Positions 1-8,348 of a stretch of 64,000 bases of DNA are shown here, in pieces. Position 1 is the stretch's first letter. The number at the start of each line of letters is the position of its first letter. The DNA comes from Myxococcota bacterium (GTDB lineage Bacteria > Myxococcota > JAJVIH01): NCBI GenBank assembly GCA_022072125.1, contig JAJVIH010000012.1, forward strand, positions 1 to 64,000, read 5' to 3'. The translations under genes were made by a program, and so were the position numbers. The notes under the pieces were generated by a model that worked only from the letters and a program-made list of their open reading frames with translations, made no database searches and was not told where the DNA came from.

Positions 1-67
1 CCGCGAGCGCCGCCACGATGGCGGCGAACAACACGCCCGGGACGGATATCGTGAATTTGTCAATCAT
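1..67 (-). CDS. N-terminus of a membrane or exported protein, truncated by the window edge
   Basis: Only the first 22 codons are inside the window. The ATG at 65-67 on the minus strand follows a good AGGAGA ribosome binding site (about 73-78). The peptide begins MIDKFTISVPGVLFAAIVAA, a short polar start running into an Ala/Val/Leu-rich hydrophobic stretch, so it is probably a membrane segment or signal sequence. Nothing else can be said about function. The upstream side is a long non-coding stretch (68-558) that carries a dispersed hairpin repeat. Confidence 0.6.
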   Translation of the reverse strand, partial: MIDKFTISVPGVLFAAIVAALA

Positions 68-280
68 GTGATTCTCCTTTCAGAGGGCTCCTTTCGTGGG
101 GGCGGGATTCGATCTTCCCGTTTGCCCGTGCTCGTTTTTGAACGGCGGAGCGAGGCCACATCGGCGCTCGCCTCCCCATGCTCATTCCTGATTATGGTGA
201 TTTTCATGGGCATCCGGACAAAAATCGGCTTTCCGCTGATTTTCCGCGGACCTGCACGCGACCAAAACCCGCACCCTGTC

Positions 281-306
281 GCCTTTTGTCACCATTCAAG
301 GTGACA
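281..306 (-). repeat. Dispersed 26-nt hairpin repeat, copy 1
   Basis: Contains a perfect inverted repeat TGTCACC (287-293), 6-nt loop, GGTGACA (300-306), preceded by GCCTTT. The second copy at 8243-8268 matches at 24 of 26 positions. The T-to-C difference in the right arm gives a G-U wobble only if the minus strand is transcribed, hence the strand chosen here. Further similarity extends outward: GCGGCC lies on the right of both copies, and a GGTGA..TTCA.GGGCA string lies about 90 nt to the left of both. It could be an RNA element, a transcription-factor operator, or a remnant of a small mobile repeat. Confidence 0.5.
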
Positions 307-459
307 CGCCCCGGCCGCAAAAACCGTTCATTCGCGGTGGATGAACGGGGGATGAATCGCCCCTTCACGGGGATGCGCGCAGGCGTGCGGGGAAATGCGC
401 TGGTGAGCGGGAAAACACGAGGGAACGATGAATCGTCAGCGCCGCGCTGGGAAAACAAA

Positions 460-485
460 ATCCCCGCGTGATTCCACGCGGGGAT
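460..485 (-). terminator. Rho-independent terminator of the SGNH-hydrolase gene
   Basis: A perfect 11-bp stem (ATCCCCGCGTG / CACGCGGGGAT) with a 4-nt loop is followed, on the minus strand, by the U-rich tract TTTTGTTTTC. It lies 73 nt beyond the stop codon of the minus-strand gene at 559. Confidence 0.85.
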
Positions 486-558
486 GAACCGGGAGGCGCG
501 AAGCGCCAGAATCGTGACGCGATCACGGCGGGCTTCACGGGGCGGGAATGCAAGGCAG

Positions 559-1896
559 CTATTCCTCGATCACCGCCTGGAACATCTTCGCGATCACGTT
601 GTGTCCGGTGGGATTGGGATGAATGCACGTCAAATCAAACCAGCGTTCATTTCCCGCCTTGTAGCACTGGTTCTTCGGATCGTCGTGGAAAAATCCATGA
701 CCGCAGAAATGCTCCAGCATGAAAATCATGTCGGTTTTGGTTTCCACGGCCAGCTTCATGTACTGCTCGTTGAAGCGGATGGCGGGATCGCGTCCCTCCG
801 GCCACTTGCCCGCAAAACCCGCCAGCTTGGCTGTCGGGCAGGATTCCAGGTCGCCGGTGCCGTCGGTGAACTCATAGTTGTTTGCGAAGATGATATACGA
901 GCCGTTCGGGAAATTCTTGGGGTCCCGCAGGTGGGCGATGGCCTCGCCCAGCAGCTTGACGGCGTGATCCACCATCTTGAAGATTTCCTCCTTCGGCGCG
1001 CCGGATGTGCCCTTCTTCGCCATCGCCGCGAAGTCGTTGCCGCCCACGGTCATGACGATCAGGGTTTTCTTGGGTTCCGGCCCCGGGAAACATTTCTTGA
1101 TCTGCTCCTTCGGCGGCAGCAGCAAATCATCCGTGCGGTCGCCCCAGTTCGAGCAATTGTCAATATCGGCGCCCTTCAGTCCCCATTTCTGCTTGGCCCA
1201 GTCGCCCAGCACAAAGCGGTAGCCCTTGGTGTAGGTGGGCGGAGTGCCCACCGTCACCGAATCGCCCAGGAAAACCAGCCGTTCGACACCCTGAATGTCC
1301 TGGTGGTTGGTGCCCAGACAATGGCTGCCGACAATGGGATTGAACTGGTCGTAGTTGGGTCCGGGCGCGGAGCCGGGCGGATTTTTCTCCTTGTAGCAAC
1401 TGGATACCGTGCGCGCGGGCGGGCCGCCGCCGGAATCCGTTGTTTCGCTGTCGCCGGGTCCGGTGTCCGTTGTTCCGCCATCGCCGCCGGAGTCCGTGGC
1501 GGAGGCGTCGCTGGAATCCGCGGGGCCGCTGTCGCCAGGGCTGGAGTCCGCGGCGGAGACATCGCCGTCCGCGTTGTCCGGGGCGCCCGCATCGCCGGCG
1601 TCCGCGGATGGATCGGCGCCGCTGTCGCCGCTGTCCGCACCGGCGCCGTCCGCATCGCCGGCGTCGCTGTTGCTGGAGGTTCCGTCCACGGCTGCGCCGG
1701 CGTCCACCGATGGCGCGGGGGTGGCGGATGCGCCGCCGTCATCCGTATTGGCCGGACTGGTTGATCCGGCGTCTTCGTCCTGCTCTTGCCGGGAGGTGTT
1801 GGTGTCGCCGTTGACGGCGCGGATCACTTGCGGTTCCCCGCAGGCGGATAGAACGGCGGCCCCGAGGAGCAGGGTCACAAGCGGCAGACGTGGCAT
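559..1896 (-). CDS. SGNH/GDSL-family hydrolase lipoprotein
   Basis: 445 residues. The start was placed at 1896 because it begins a classic lipoprotein signal peptide (MPRLPLVTLLLGAAVLSAC, lipobox LSAC, Cys19); the frame is open further upstream but that part looks non-coding. Residues about 40-160 are a low-complexity Asp/Ser/Gly/Ala linker. The catalytic domain (about 200-445) shows SGNH blocks: GDSVTVG (nucleophile Ser213), GGND (about 285-288) and a C-terminal HPNPTGH. Family members are esterases, lipases or carbohydrate deacetylases; the substrate here cannot be told. Probably tethered to a membrane and exposed in the periplasm or at the cell surface. It stands alone and ends in its own terminator. 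Confidence 0.85.
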   Translation of the reverse strand: MPRLPLVTLLLGAAVLSACGEPQVIRAVNGDTNTSRQEQDEDAGSTSPANTDDGGASATPAPSVDAGAAVDGTSSNSDAGDADGAGADSGDSGADPSADAGDAGAPDNADGDVSAADSSPGDSGPADSSDASATDSGGDGGTTDTGPGDSETTDSGGGPPARTVSSCYKEKNPPGSAPGPNYDQFNPIVGSHCLGTNHQDIQGVERLVFLGDSVTVGTPPTYTKGYRFVLGDWAKQKWGLKGADIDNCSNWGDRTDDLLLPPKEQIKKCFPGPEPKKTLIVMTVGGNDFAAMAKKGTSGAPKEEIFKMVDHAVKLLGEAIAHLRDPKNFPNGSYIIFANNYEFTDGTGDLESCPTAKLAGFAGKWPEGRDPAIRFNEQYMKLAVETKTDMIFMLEHFCGHGFFHDDPKNQCYKAGNERWFDLTCIHPNPTGHNVIAKMFQAVIEE

Positions 1897-2080
1897 GGCG
1901 AAACTTCCGGCGACGGGTTGAAGGACAGCACCCGCGGCAAGGCTAGCGTTTGGGGGCGGTCCCGTCAACGCCATAGTTGAACATGGTTCGGGGGAGGGTT
2001 CGCCGGTCCCGTGACGCAACACCCCGCCTGCTTGATCAGAGGTTGCGCGCCCGCATCCCTCTTTCATTTTCCGGGGTGAT

Positions 2081-2533
2081 TCAACCGCCTTTCGCGGAAG
2101 CGGAGTCCGCCGGAAGCCCGGAATCGTGGCTGGCGTCCGCGGTTCCCAACCGGGCATGGAGCCCTGAACCCACCAGAATGCCCGCGGCGGTGATCAGACC
2201 CGCCAGGTTGCCTTCGCCGATTTGCGAAAGCGCCGTCCCCGGACAGGTTCCGGTCAGGGCCCAGCCCACGCCGAAAATCAGCCCGCCGGTGATCGCGCCG
2301 GCGGTCACCGGCTTGCGCTCCAGCGCGTGGAGAATCGCCGCATCCGCCAGCCGCGACCGGCGGATCAGCGCGAAGCCGGTTCCGGCCACCGCCACGGCGA
2401 CGCCGATCACGCCCATCAGATGAAGATCGGTCAGGAGGAACATGCCGCGGATGGCCTCGAAATCCGTGGCGCCCACCCGGCTGAGGATGAAGCCGAACAA
2501 CACGCCGAAGAGGATAAATCGCAGGGAATTCAT
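2081..2533 (-). CDS. DUF6691 (YeeE/YedE-like) membrane protein, second half of a sulfur transporter pair
   Basis: 150 residues, about four membrane segments. It contains GWALTGTCPGTALSQIGEG, the conserved Cys-containing motif of the DUF6691 branch of the YeeE/YedE family. The gene follows the YeeE half by 9 nt, and its GAGGAG ribosome binding site overlaps the upstream stop codon, so the two are co-transcribed and probably co-translated. Members of this family form half-size partners that import thiosulfate or related sulfur compounds, relying on conserved cysteines. Transport of thiosulfate specifically is inferred from the family. Confidence 0.85.
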   Translation of the reverse strand: MNSLRFILFGVLFGFILSRVGATDFEAIRGMFLLTDLHLMGVIGVAVAVAGTGFALIRRSRLADAAILHALERKPVTAGAITGGLIFGVGWALTGTCPGTALSQIGEGNLAGLITAAGILVGSGLHARLGTADASHDSGLPADSASAKGG

Positions 2534-2542
2534 GGCGGCTCC

Positions 2543-3010
2543 TCAGGCGTACAACAGGTGGGTGACGGCGAAACCCGCGGCCATGAACAGCACCGTGGCC
2601 ACGATGGACTGGGGCGACAGGTTGGCCATGCCGACGATGCCATTGCCGGAGGTGCATCCGCCCGCCAGCCGGGAGCCCAGGCCGATCAACACGCCGCCGC
2701 CAAACAGGACGCCCGCGAAGCCGATGGGTCCGATGGATTGCAGCAGGGACACCTCCGGCACGCTCCACGCGAGGGCGAAGCCGTTGTCCAGCAGGCCGGA
2801 CAGGAACCCGCCGCCGATGACGCCCGCCAGAAAAGGCAGACGCCACGACTTCCGGCATTCCGCGTTGAAGACCGCCGCGCAGGCGTCGAGAAAACCGGTG
2901 GAGACTCCCAGGGGTTTTTTCTGCGCCAGCAACATCGCCAGGACGACCAGGCCAATGGCCGGTCCTCCCGCCCAGAAGGGCCAGCGTTGGGTGAAAATGG
3001 CTTCCATCAT
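2543..3010 (-). CDS. YeeE/YedE thiosulfate-transporter family protein, first half
   Basis: 155 residues from the ATG at 3008-3010, chosen because GGAG lies 6 nt upstream; the open frame runs on to 3229 but that extension is Pro/Arg-rich and unlike the family. The C-terminal half contains GVLIGLGSRLAGGCTSGNG, the hallmark Cys motif of PF04143 (compare E. coli TsuA/YeeE), followed by LSPQSIVATVLFMAAGFA. About four membrane segments. It forms a two-gene operon with the DUF6691 gene. No rhodanese, persulfide dioxygenase or SoxR-type regulator, which often accompany such pairs, is present nearby. Confidence 0.88.
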   Translation of the reverse strand: MMEAIFTQRWPFWAGGPAIGLVVLAMLLAQKKPLGVSTGFLDACAAVFNAECRKSWRLPFLAGVIGGGFLSGLLDNGFALAWSVPEVSLLQSIGPIGFAGVLFGGGVLIGLGSRLAGGCTSGNGIVGMANLSPQSIVATVLFMAAGFAVTHLLYA

Positions 3011-3191
3011 GTTCAACTCCAGATGCCCCATCATCATAACCATCGCCGGGCCGATGACCAATAGCCGCGAGGAGTTTTTCAGAAGAGCCGCCGGCCGGCG
3101 CCCCCTTCCGGCGGGAGGGGCGGGCCGCCCGCCCGCATGGACAAATCCGCGCGGGATGGTTAAGAACGGCGCGTTTTGATGGAGGTCTGAC

Positions 3192-3542
3192 ATGGCTGAA
3201 CTGGCTCCGGAAGTTTGCGATCTGGCCAACCAGAAATGTGTTCCCTGCCGGGGCGGAGTCCCTCCCCTGAAGGGCGCGGAGTTGCAGGCGGCGGCGGCGA
3301 AACTGCCGGGCTGGAAGGTGGTGGATGAACATCACATCACCCGGGAATTCGTTTTTCCCGGTTTCCTGCAGGGGTTGTTCTTCGCCAACCGCATCGGCGC
3401 CATCGCGGAAGAGCAAGGCCATCATCCCGATATCCTGATTGCGTGGGGAAAAGTGCGGGTGGACATCTGGACCCACAAGATTGACGGCCTGACCGAAAGC
3501 GATTTCATTCTCGCCGCCAAGATCGAGCGCGCCCATGGCTGA
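3192..3542 (+). CDS. phhB: 4a-hydroxytetrahydrobiopterin (pterin-4a-carbinolamine) dehydratase
   Basis: 116 residues, the usual family length. The motif EEQGHHPDILIAW (His77, His78, Pro79) followed by WTHKIDGLTESDF (His95) is the PCD active-site signature. The enzyme dehydrates the carbinolamine formed by pterin-dependent aromatic amino-acid hydroxylases; many bacteria keep it without an obvious hydroxylase, and none is seen here. The ATG has a GGAGG box (3181-3185) 6 nt upstream. Its last 8 nt overlap the start of uppS, so the two are translationally coupled. It diverges from the YeeE operon. Confidence 0.93.
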   Translation: MAELAPEVCDLANQKCVPCRGGVPPLKGAELQAAAAKLPGWKVVDEHHITREFVFPGFLQGLFFANRIGAIAEEQGHHPDILIAWGKVRVDIWTHKIDGLTESDFILAAKIERAHG

Positions 3543-4269
3543 GGATGGCGCGCGGCCGGCTCCGGTTCCCGGACATGCCGCCATCATCATGGATGGCAAC
3601 GGCCGCTGGGCCCGGCAGCGCGGCCTGCCGCGGGAGGCCGGCCACCGCGAAGGGGCCCGGAGCGTGCGCGACATCGTGCGCGCCTGCCGCGAGTGGGGCG
3701 TCCGGGCGCTGACCCTGTACGCCTTCTCCTGGCAGAACTGGGATCGCCCCAGCGCCGAGGTGGAGGCGCTGATGGGCCTGCTCGCGGAGTTTCTGGCGGA
3801 CGAGCGCGAGGAAATCCTGACCAACCAGATCCGGCTGCACGCCATCGGCCGGTTGCACCGCATTCCCGCGCCGGTGCGCACGCTGCTGGACGCGCTGATG
3901 GCGGAATCCGCCGGCAACCAGGGCATGATCCTCACGCTGGCGCTTTCCTACGGCGGCCGGGAGTCCATTGTGGACGCCGTCAATCACCGCCTGGCCTCCG
4001 GGTTTCGCCATGACACGCCGGCCCCGGTGACGGAGGAGGAACTCACCGGATTGCTGCCCACGGGCATCCTGCCGCCGGTGGACCTGGTGATCCGCACCAG
4101 CGGCGAATTGCGGGTGTCCAACTTCCTGCTGTGGGAATGCGCCTACGCGGAATTTTTCTTCACGCCCACCCTGTGGCCGGATTTCCGCCGCGCGGAGTTG
4201 CGGGCGGTGTTCGAGGATTTCAGCGGGCGCCAGCGGCGCTACGGGCAGGTCAGTCCTCCATCGCGTTGA
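3535..4269 (+). CDS. uppS: Undecaprenyl diphosphate synthase (cis-prenyltransferase)
   Basis: 244 residues. N-terminal HAAIIMDGNGRWARQRGLPR with the catalytic Asp20, then the GHREGA and LTLYAFSWQNWDRP blocks, and a C-terminal IRTSGELRVSNFLLWECAYAEF block are diagnostic of UppS. It condenses eight isopentenyl diphosphates onto farnesyl diphosphate to make the C55 lipid carrier for peptidoglycan and other envelope polymers; cytosolic face of the inner membrane. The start overlaps the 3' end of the dehydratase gene. cdsA and dxr, which commonly follow uppS, are absent here. Its 3' end overlaps the convergent permease gene by 20 nt. Confidence 0.95.
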   Translation: MAEDGARPAPVPGHAAIIMDGNGRWARQRGLPREAGHREGARSVRDIVRACREWGVRALTLYAFSWQNWDRPSAEVEALMGLLAEFLADEREEILTNQIRLHAIGRLHRIPAPVRTLLDALMAESAGNQGMILTLALSYGGRESIVDAVNHRLASGFRHDTPAPVTEEELTGLLPTGILPPVDLVIRTSGELRVSNFLLWECAYAEFFFTPTLWPDFRRAELRAVFEDFSGRQRRYGQVSPPSR

Positions 4270-5938
4270 GGGATTTTTCGCCCATCCACATGGGGATGCG
4301 CACGGCCGCCCACGTCACCGCGCCCACCCCCAGCGCGCCAATCAGGTATGCGTGGTCGCCGCCGCCAAACCCCTGGGGGAAGCGTCCCGGTCCCCAGAAC
4401 CTGCTGTAGAGCGGCGCCGCGGAAAACAGGGTGATCAACCCCACCGCGGCGGCCCCGAAGCCCATGTACATGATGGCGCCGTAGCCGGTGGCGATGCGGG
4501 CGGCGTTTTCCTCGTGAAAGCGCGGCCAGGCGGCCCCCAGGCCGATGCCCATGCCGCATACCGCGAAACTGACCAGGGCGCTGGTCAGGCAGGACAGCGC
4601 GAAGGCCCGCGGCGGCGCCTGGATGATCCAGTTGCTGAGCACGGTGGTGAGTTGTCCCAGCAGCAGCAGGGGAGGCAGGTACACCCGGAATTTGCTCCAG
4701 AGAAACTCGCGGATGGCGACCGGGGACACCCGGACCAGCCAGAAGGATTTCCCTTCCAGGCTGACCGCGCTGAACACGAAACGCACCGCCACCGAGGCCT
4801 GGATGAACGACACCAGCCCGGTGTTGAGGATGTACAGCCCGCGCCAGGTCAGCAGTCCGGTGTCGCCGATCACCTTGAAATGCTGGGCGTTGACCACGTA
4901 AATGATGACCAGCGCGCCCAGCAGCAGCAATTGCGTCCACTGGGCGGCGTCGCGGAAGAAGAGCTTCAGGTCCTTGATGAGCATGCCCCGGGTGGGGTTC
5001 CGGAAGGGGAATGCCATCAGCGCCGCCGCCAGGTTCAGGGCTCCCTGCGTGACCCTGCCGGTGGGCCTGCCCTCCTGCGAGCGGGAAAAGCCATGGTTGT
5101 AGATGCCCGAAGCGGCGTACATGGCGATCACGAACAGCGCCGGCCCCGTGGTGAACAGCAGCGCCGCGTGATCCCAGCCGGGCGGCTTCGACATCGCCAT
5201 GGGAAAGACCACGTTGCGCAGCCACAGGCTGGGCAGCCAGTCCGATTCGGGGGTTTCCAGCGCCCGCACCGCCGTGGCCACGCTGGCGAATCCCTCCGGA
5301 TTCAGGAACTGCTCGGGACGCAACAGGCGGAAGTACACGAACAGCCCGGCGATGCCGAGAATGCCCGTGAGCAGCGTCAGTTCGCGCAGCCGCCACGCCG
5401 GGATGATGGACACCAGCACCATGGTGGCGAGCACGCCTATCGCCACCGGGATCATCAGGAAGGGGAGCAGCGCCAGCAGGCTGGTCACGTAAAACAGCGG
5501 TCCCGCCTTGTACCAGGCGCCATAGGCCGCGAGGATGGGGGTGCCGAGCAGCCAAACCATCCAGCTTGAGGTCATGAAGGTTTCCCAGAAGCGGGCGGCG
5601 AACAGGGTTCCGCGCTTCACCGGCATGGCGTGCAGCAGGATCAGGTCCTCCGCCAGGTAATAGGTCGAAAGCGCCGAGTTGATGGCGGAAAACACCAGCA
5701 GGAAAAAGAAGGACATGAAGGCGAACGACAGCAGCTTGGAGGCGATGGCGTCCGCGAAATATTCGATGCGGGCGAGCTGGCGGAGAATCCACCAGGTGGC
5801 CCCGAACAGCGCCAGCCAGAAGCCCAGGCCCACCGCGCCGAAAAACCGAGCGCGCAGGGGATTGGCGTTTTCGCTGGCGCGCGGCAGGTTGCGCACGGTC
5901 TGCCATTTCGGCCGCAACAACCGGATCAGCTCATCCAT
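4250..5938 (-). CDS. Large ABC-2-type exporter permease-like membrane protein
   Basis: 562 residues with roughly a dozen hydrophobic segments and a short cytoplasmic start (MDELIRLLRPKWQTVRN). The AEDLILLHAMPVKRG segment near residue 95 resembles the LL..P/lP loop seen in putative ABC exporter permeases of this length. The middle portion (KDLKLFFRDAAQW, about 315-328) is another conserved-looking cytoplasmic loop. No ATP-binding subunit gene is adjacent, so the partner, if there is one, is encoded elsewhere or the protein works differently. The assignment rests on topology and loop resemblance; the substrate is unknown. Tail-to-tail overlap with uppS. Confidence 0.6.
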   Translation of the reverse strand: MDELIRLLRPKWQTVRNLPRASENANPLRARFFGAVGLGFWLALFGATWWILRQLARIEYFADAIASKLLSFAFMSFFFLLVFSAINSALSTYYLAEDLILLHAMPVKRGTLFAARFWETFMTSSWMVWLLGTPILAAYGAWYKAGPLFYVTSLLALLPFLMIPVAIGVLATMVLVSIIPAWRLRELTLLTGILGIAGLFVYFRLLRPEQFLNPEGFASVATAVRALETPESDWLPSLWLRNVVFPMAMSKPPGWDHAALLFTTGPALFVIAMYAASGIYNHGFSRSQEGRPTGRVTQGALNLAAALMAFPFRNPTRGMLIKDLKLFFRDAAQWTQLLLLGALVIIYVVNAQHFKVIGDTGLLTWRGLYILNTGLVSFIQASVAVRFVFSAVSLEGKSFWLVRVSPVAIREFLWSKFRVYLPPLLLLGQLTTVLSNWIIQAPPRAFALSCLTSALVSFAVCGMGIGLGAAWPRFHEENAARIATGYGAIMYMGFGAAAVGLITLFSAAPLYSRFWGPGRFPQGFGGGDHAYLIGALGVGAVTWAAVRIPMWMGEKSLNAMED

Positions 5939-5974
5939 GACGCCATTCCCGGCGGAACAACGGGGGAAACCGGT

Positions 5975-7936
5975 TCAATGCCGTCTCCAGCGGCGGCGCA
6001 GCGCCATCACCAGCACGGCGGCCAGCCAGAATACCGGACCCGCCCCGCTCCTTTCCGCCGGGCGAGGATCGCAGCGGCAATCCTGATCCGGGCGCGGCTC
6101 CAGAACGATGGGGCCGCCATCGGATGAAACCCGCGGGGGGAGATTGCCTGCGCCGCTGTCCGCCGGGGCGGCGCCGGAATCGTTGGCGGCGTCTCCGGCG
6201 CCCGCATCCGCCAGCGGACCGGCGTCGCGCGGGCCGGAATCCTCCACGGCGCGATCGGGGGCGCCCGCATCGGCCGGGCCGGCGTCTGGCGGGGACGATG
6301 CGTCTTCCTCCGCTCCCGTGTCTTCCGCGGCGGCGTCTTCTCCGCCGGCGTCCGGCGGGGGGCTGTCGGGTAGCAGGGCCACGCTGTTCCAGGTGGTTTT
6401 TCCGGCCTCCACGCGGACCTGCGAGACGCTGCGGATATAATTCCCGGCGTCCACCACCAGTTCATAGGAGCCCGCCGGAACATCGAGAAATTCAAAATAC
6501 CCCTTGCTGTCCGTCACCGCCGTCAGCCCGGCGCCCAGCGCCACCGAGGCCCCGGAGATATTTTTTCCGCCGCGGATATCGTTTTCCCGCACAAAGCCCA
6601 CCAGATTGCCCGTGGCGGGAGGGGGTCCGCCGCCGCCATCCGGCCCCGTGTCGCCGGCGGAATTTGTATCGGCGGTCCCGGCGTCATCTCCCGCATCGGC
6701 GGGAGGACCCGCATCCGCGGGGCCGCTATCCGGCGCTCCCATGTCGGCGGGGCCGGTGTCCGCCGGTCCGGTGTCCGGGATTCCGGCGTCGGCGGGCGGC
6801 GGGGTTCCGCTCATGTCGCGCAGCGCCAGGTTGGGTTCGTAATGGGCGATGATCTGCGTATGGCTTTCGCCGTTCATGCTGCGCTCGACGCTGCCCCACT
6901 GGCAGATGCCGCGCACGAGGCATTTGTCGGTTCCAGGGATATTGGGGTTGTCCTCGTGGGCGGCGCAGTTGTCGTGGCCGCACCAGTTCCCCACGCAGGC
7001 GCGCACGCTGGTTTTGTCTGGAATGATGGCGGTGGAATGCTCCGGCTTCGTGCCGTTGCGTCCGCACGAGGCGGCGTATTCGTATTTCTCGATGTTGCTG
7101 GTGTTGGCCTTGTCCACCATGATGACGCCGCGGACTTCATCCACCGCCTGATCAATGGGCGCCGAACGGGCGTCTTCATAACGCTGGTTACAGGCGGTGT
7201 CGTCAATATGGTAGGGCGCGTTGGGATCGCGCAGGTAAAACCAGTAGGCGTACGAGCGCGCCGCGATGGCGAAGGTGCGGAAGGAGTCCATGGCCGCCGC
7301 GGGCCCGCCTTTCACGCTGCGGAAGACGCCGATCTCCGCGTTGACGACGCCCTTCACGTAGCTTTCAAACTCCACCTCGTCAATGCGCTTGACGGGGTTG
7401 TTGGCGCAGGACACCGCCATGCGGCGTCCCACCCGGATTTTCTCCGGCAGTTTGGCGGAGGGGATGCGCGTGAACAGCGACGGGCTGAAATCCCGCTCCT
7501 TTCCGATGGCGATGGGATACGAGGGCGTGGCGTCCAGCCGGCTCCGCAACGGAACGCCGAAGGCGTCCTCCGGGGGGGTGAACTCCGGGCTCCATGCGCT
7601 GGGGATCATGCGGTAGGAAACAGGCTCCGCGGGAGAGCGTTCCGCCACCTGCCGCACGAACCGCATGGGTTCGATTCCCGGCCCGGCGATGTGGAGCGAA
7701 TACACGCCCGGCGGGATCTCGAAGCGGAATCCCCCCGCCGGATTGGTCACCCGCACCTCCCCCGTCTGTTCCAGCACGACGGTGGCGAGGGGAACCGGGC
7801 GGCGGTGAAAATCATCCAGCACCACCCCCTGGATGACCTCCGCGCGGGCGGCGGAGGCGGCAAGCCCGGCGATCAGCAGGGCGGCGAGGCCGGCGGCGCG
7901 GACAAACGGACTTTTGTTGGCGCACGAACAGTTCAT
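5975..7936 (-). CDS. Secreted SpoIID/LytB-domain protein with carboxypeptidase-regulatory-like domains and MYXO-CTERM tail
   Basis: 653 residues; the ATG at 7936 has GGAG 7 nt upstream and starts a signal peptide cut after about residue 31 (AASAARA). Order: a beta-sandwich CarboxypepD-reg-like domain (about 32-105); a SpoIID-like domain (about 185-370) with EVEFESYVKGVVNAEIG, SFRTFAIAARSYA, DDTACNQRY and AVDEVRGVI; an Asp/Ala/Pro/Gly linker built from PADAG/PADTG units; a second beta-sandwich (about 473-545); a second Asp/Ala linker; and a C-terminus with Cys-Arg-Cys, a hydrophobic helix (VFWLAAVLVMAL) and RRRWRRH, matching the MYXO-CTERM plan. SpoIID is a lytic transglycosylase acting on denuded peptidoglycan; activity here is inferred, and the relevant glutamate should be checked. 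Confidence 0.8.
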   Translation of the reverse strand: MNCSCANKSPFVRAAGLAALLIAGLAASAARAEVIQGVVLDDFHRRPVPLATVVLEQTGEVRVTNPAGGFRFEIPPGVYSLHIAGPGIEPMRFVRQVAERSPAEPVSYRMIPSAWSPEFTPPEDAFGVPLRSRLDATPSYPIAIGKERDFSPSLFTRIPSAKLPEKIRVGRRMAVSCANNPVKRIDEVEFESYVKGVVNAEIGVFRSVKGGPAAAMDSFRTFAIAARSYAYWFYLRDPNAPYHIDDTACNQRYEDARSAPIDQAVDEVRGVIMVDKANTSNIEKYEYAASCGRNGTKPEHSTAIIPDKTSVRACVGNWCGHDNCAAHEDNPNIPGTDKCLVRGICQWGSVERSMNGESHTQIIAHYEPNLALRDMSGTPPPADAGIPDTGPADTGPADMGAPDSGPADAGPPADAGDDAGTADTNSAGDTGPDGGGGPPPATGNLVGFVRENDIRGGKNISGASVALGAGLTAVTDSKGYFEFLDVPAGSYELVVDAGNYIRSVSQVRVEAGKTTWNSVALLPDSPPPDAGGEDAAAEDTGAEEDASSPPDAGPADAGAPDRAVEDSGPRDAGPLADAGAGDAANDSGAAPADSGAGNLPPRVSSDGGPIVLEPRPDQDCRCDPRPAERSGAGPVFWLAAVLVMALRRRWRRH

Positions 7937-8242
7937 GATGACTCCATGATGGGGAAATTCTAGGGCTGGTGATCGTGCGGGCGCAACCCGGCGGCACGGT
8001 TCCAAGGTCTTTTTGGCGGGTTGAATCGCCGGATGACGATCCAACCCGCGGCCCCGGGGTCCCGCCGCCGGACGGCGGCCTGGATGACATCCCGGCAGAC
8101 CATGCACTCCAGCCGGAAACGGGCTTTACGCCCCTTCCCCGTTGGATTTGATGTTGGTGAAATTCACGGGCAATGCAAGCGGCGGTATTCTTTTCACTGG
8201 TAAATCAGCCGCTTGAATGGATTCCGCGGGAACCCGTTTGGC

Positions 8243-8268
8243 GCCTTTTGTCACCATGCAAGGCGACA
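8243..8268 (-). repeat. Dispersed 26-nt hairpin repeat, copy 2
   Basis: Matches copy 1 (281-306) at 24 of 26 positions. The arms TGTCACC (8249-8255) and GGCGACA (8262-8268) pair fully, with one G-U wobble, only in a minus-strand transcript. It lies about 305 nt upstream of the SpoIID-like gene on that strand and about 125 nt upstream of ppa on the other. Confidence 0.5.
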
Positions 8269-8348
8269 GGCCGCGAAGGCGGAGGGCGCGCCCCGGCGCC
8301 CATTCACATGACAGCGCCCATGCCGCATGGTATGTCCCCGCGCCGTTT

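Larger units (their letters stand above)
68..558. other. Intergenic region with hairpin repeat and terminator
   Basis: About 490 bases with no convincing gene on either strand; the open frames here have no good start context and no recognisable protein. It is the 5' side of the truncated minus-strand gene and the 3' side of the SGNH-hydrolase gene. It holds three things described separately or noted here: a hairpin repeat at 281-306 that recurs at 8243-8268, a second inverted repeat at 221-243 (AAAATCGGC / GCTGATTTT, one G-T wobble), and a strong terminator at 460-485. Confidence 0.6.

Noticed and set aside
1400-1760. Repetitive GCCGGCGTC-like sequence, resembling a short-repeat array
   Set aside because: It encodes the Asp/Ala/Ser/Gly linker of the SGNH lipoprotein; there is no regular repeat-spacer spacing, so it is not a CRISPR array.
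2064-3935. A 623-codon minus-strand frame across the YeeE pair, the dehydratase and uppS
   Set aside because: It is in the wrong frame for the YeeE genes, runs antisense to two clear enzymes and has a low-complexity product.
6100-6800. Tandem repetitive GC-rich sequence
   Set aside because: It encodes the PADAG/PADTG-type linkers of the SpoIID-like protein in frame; variable unit spacing and codon structure exclude a CRISPR or satellite.
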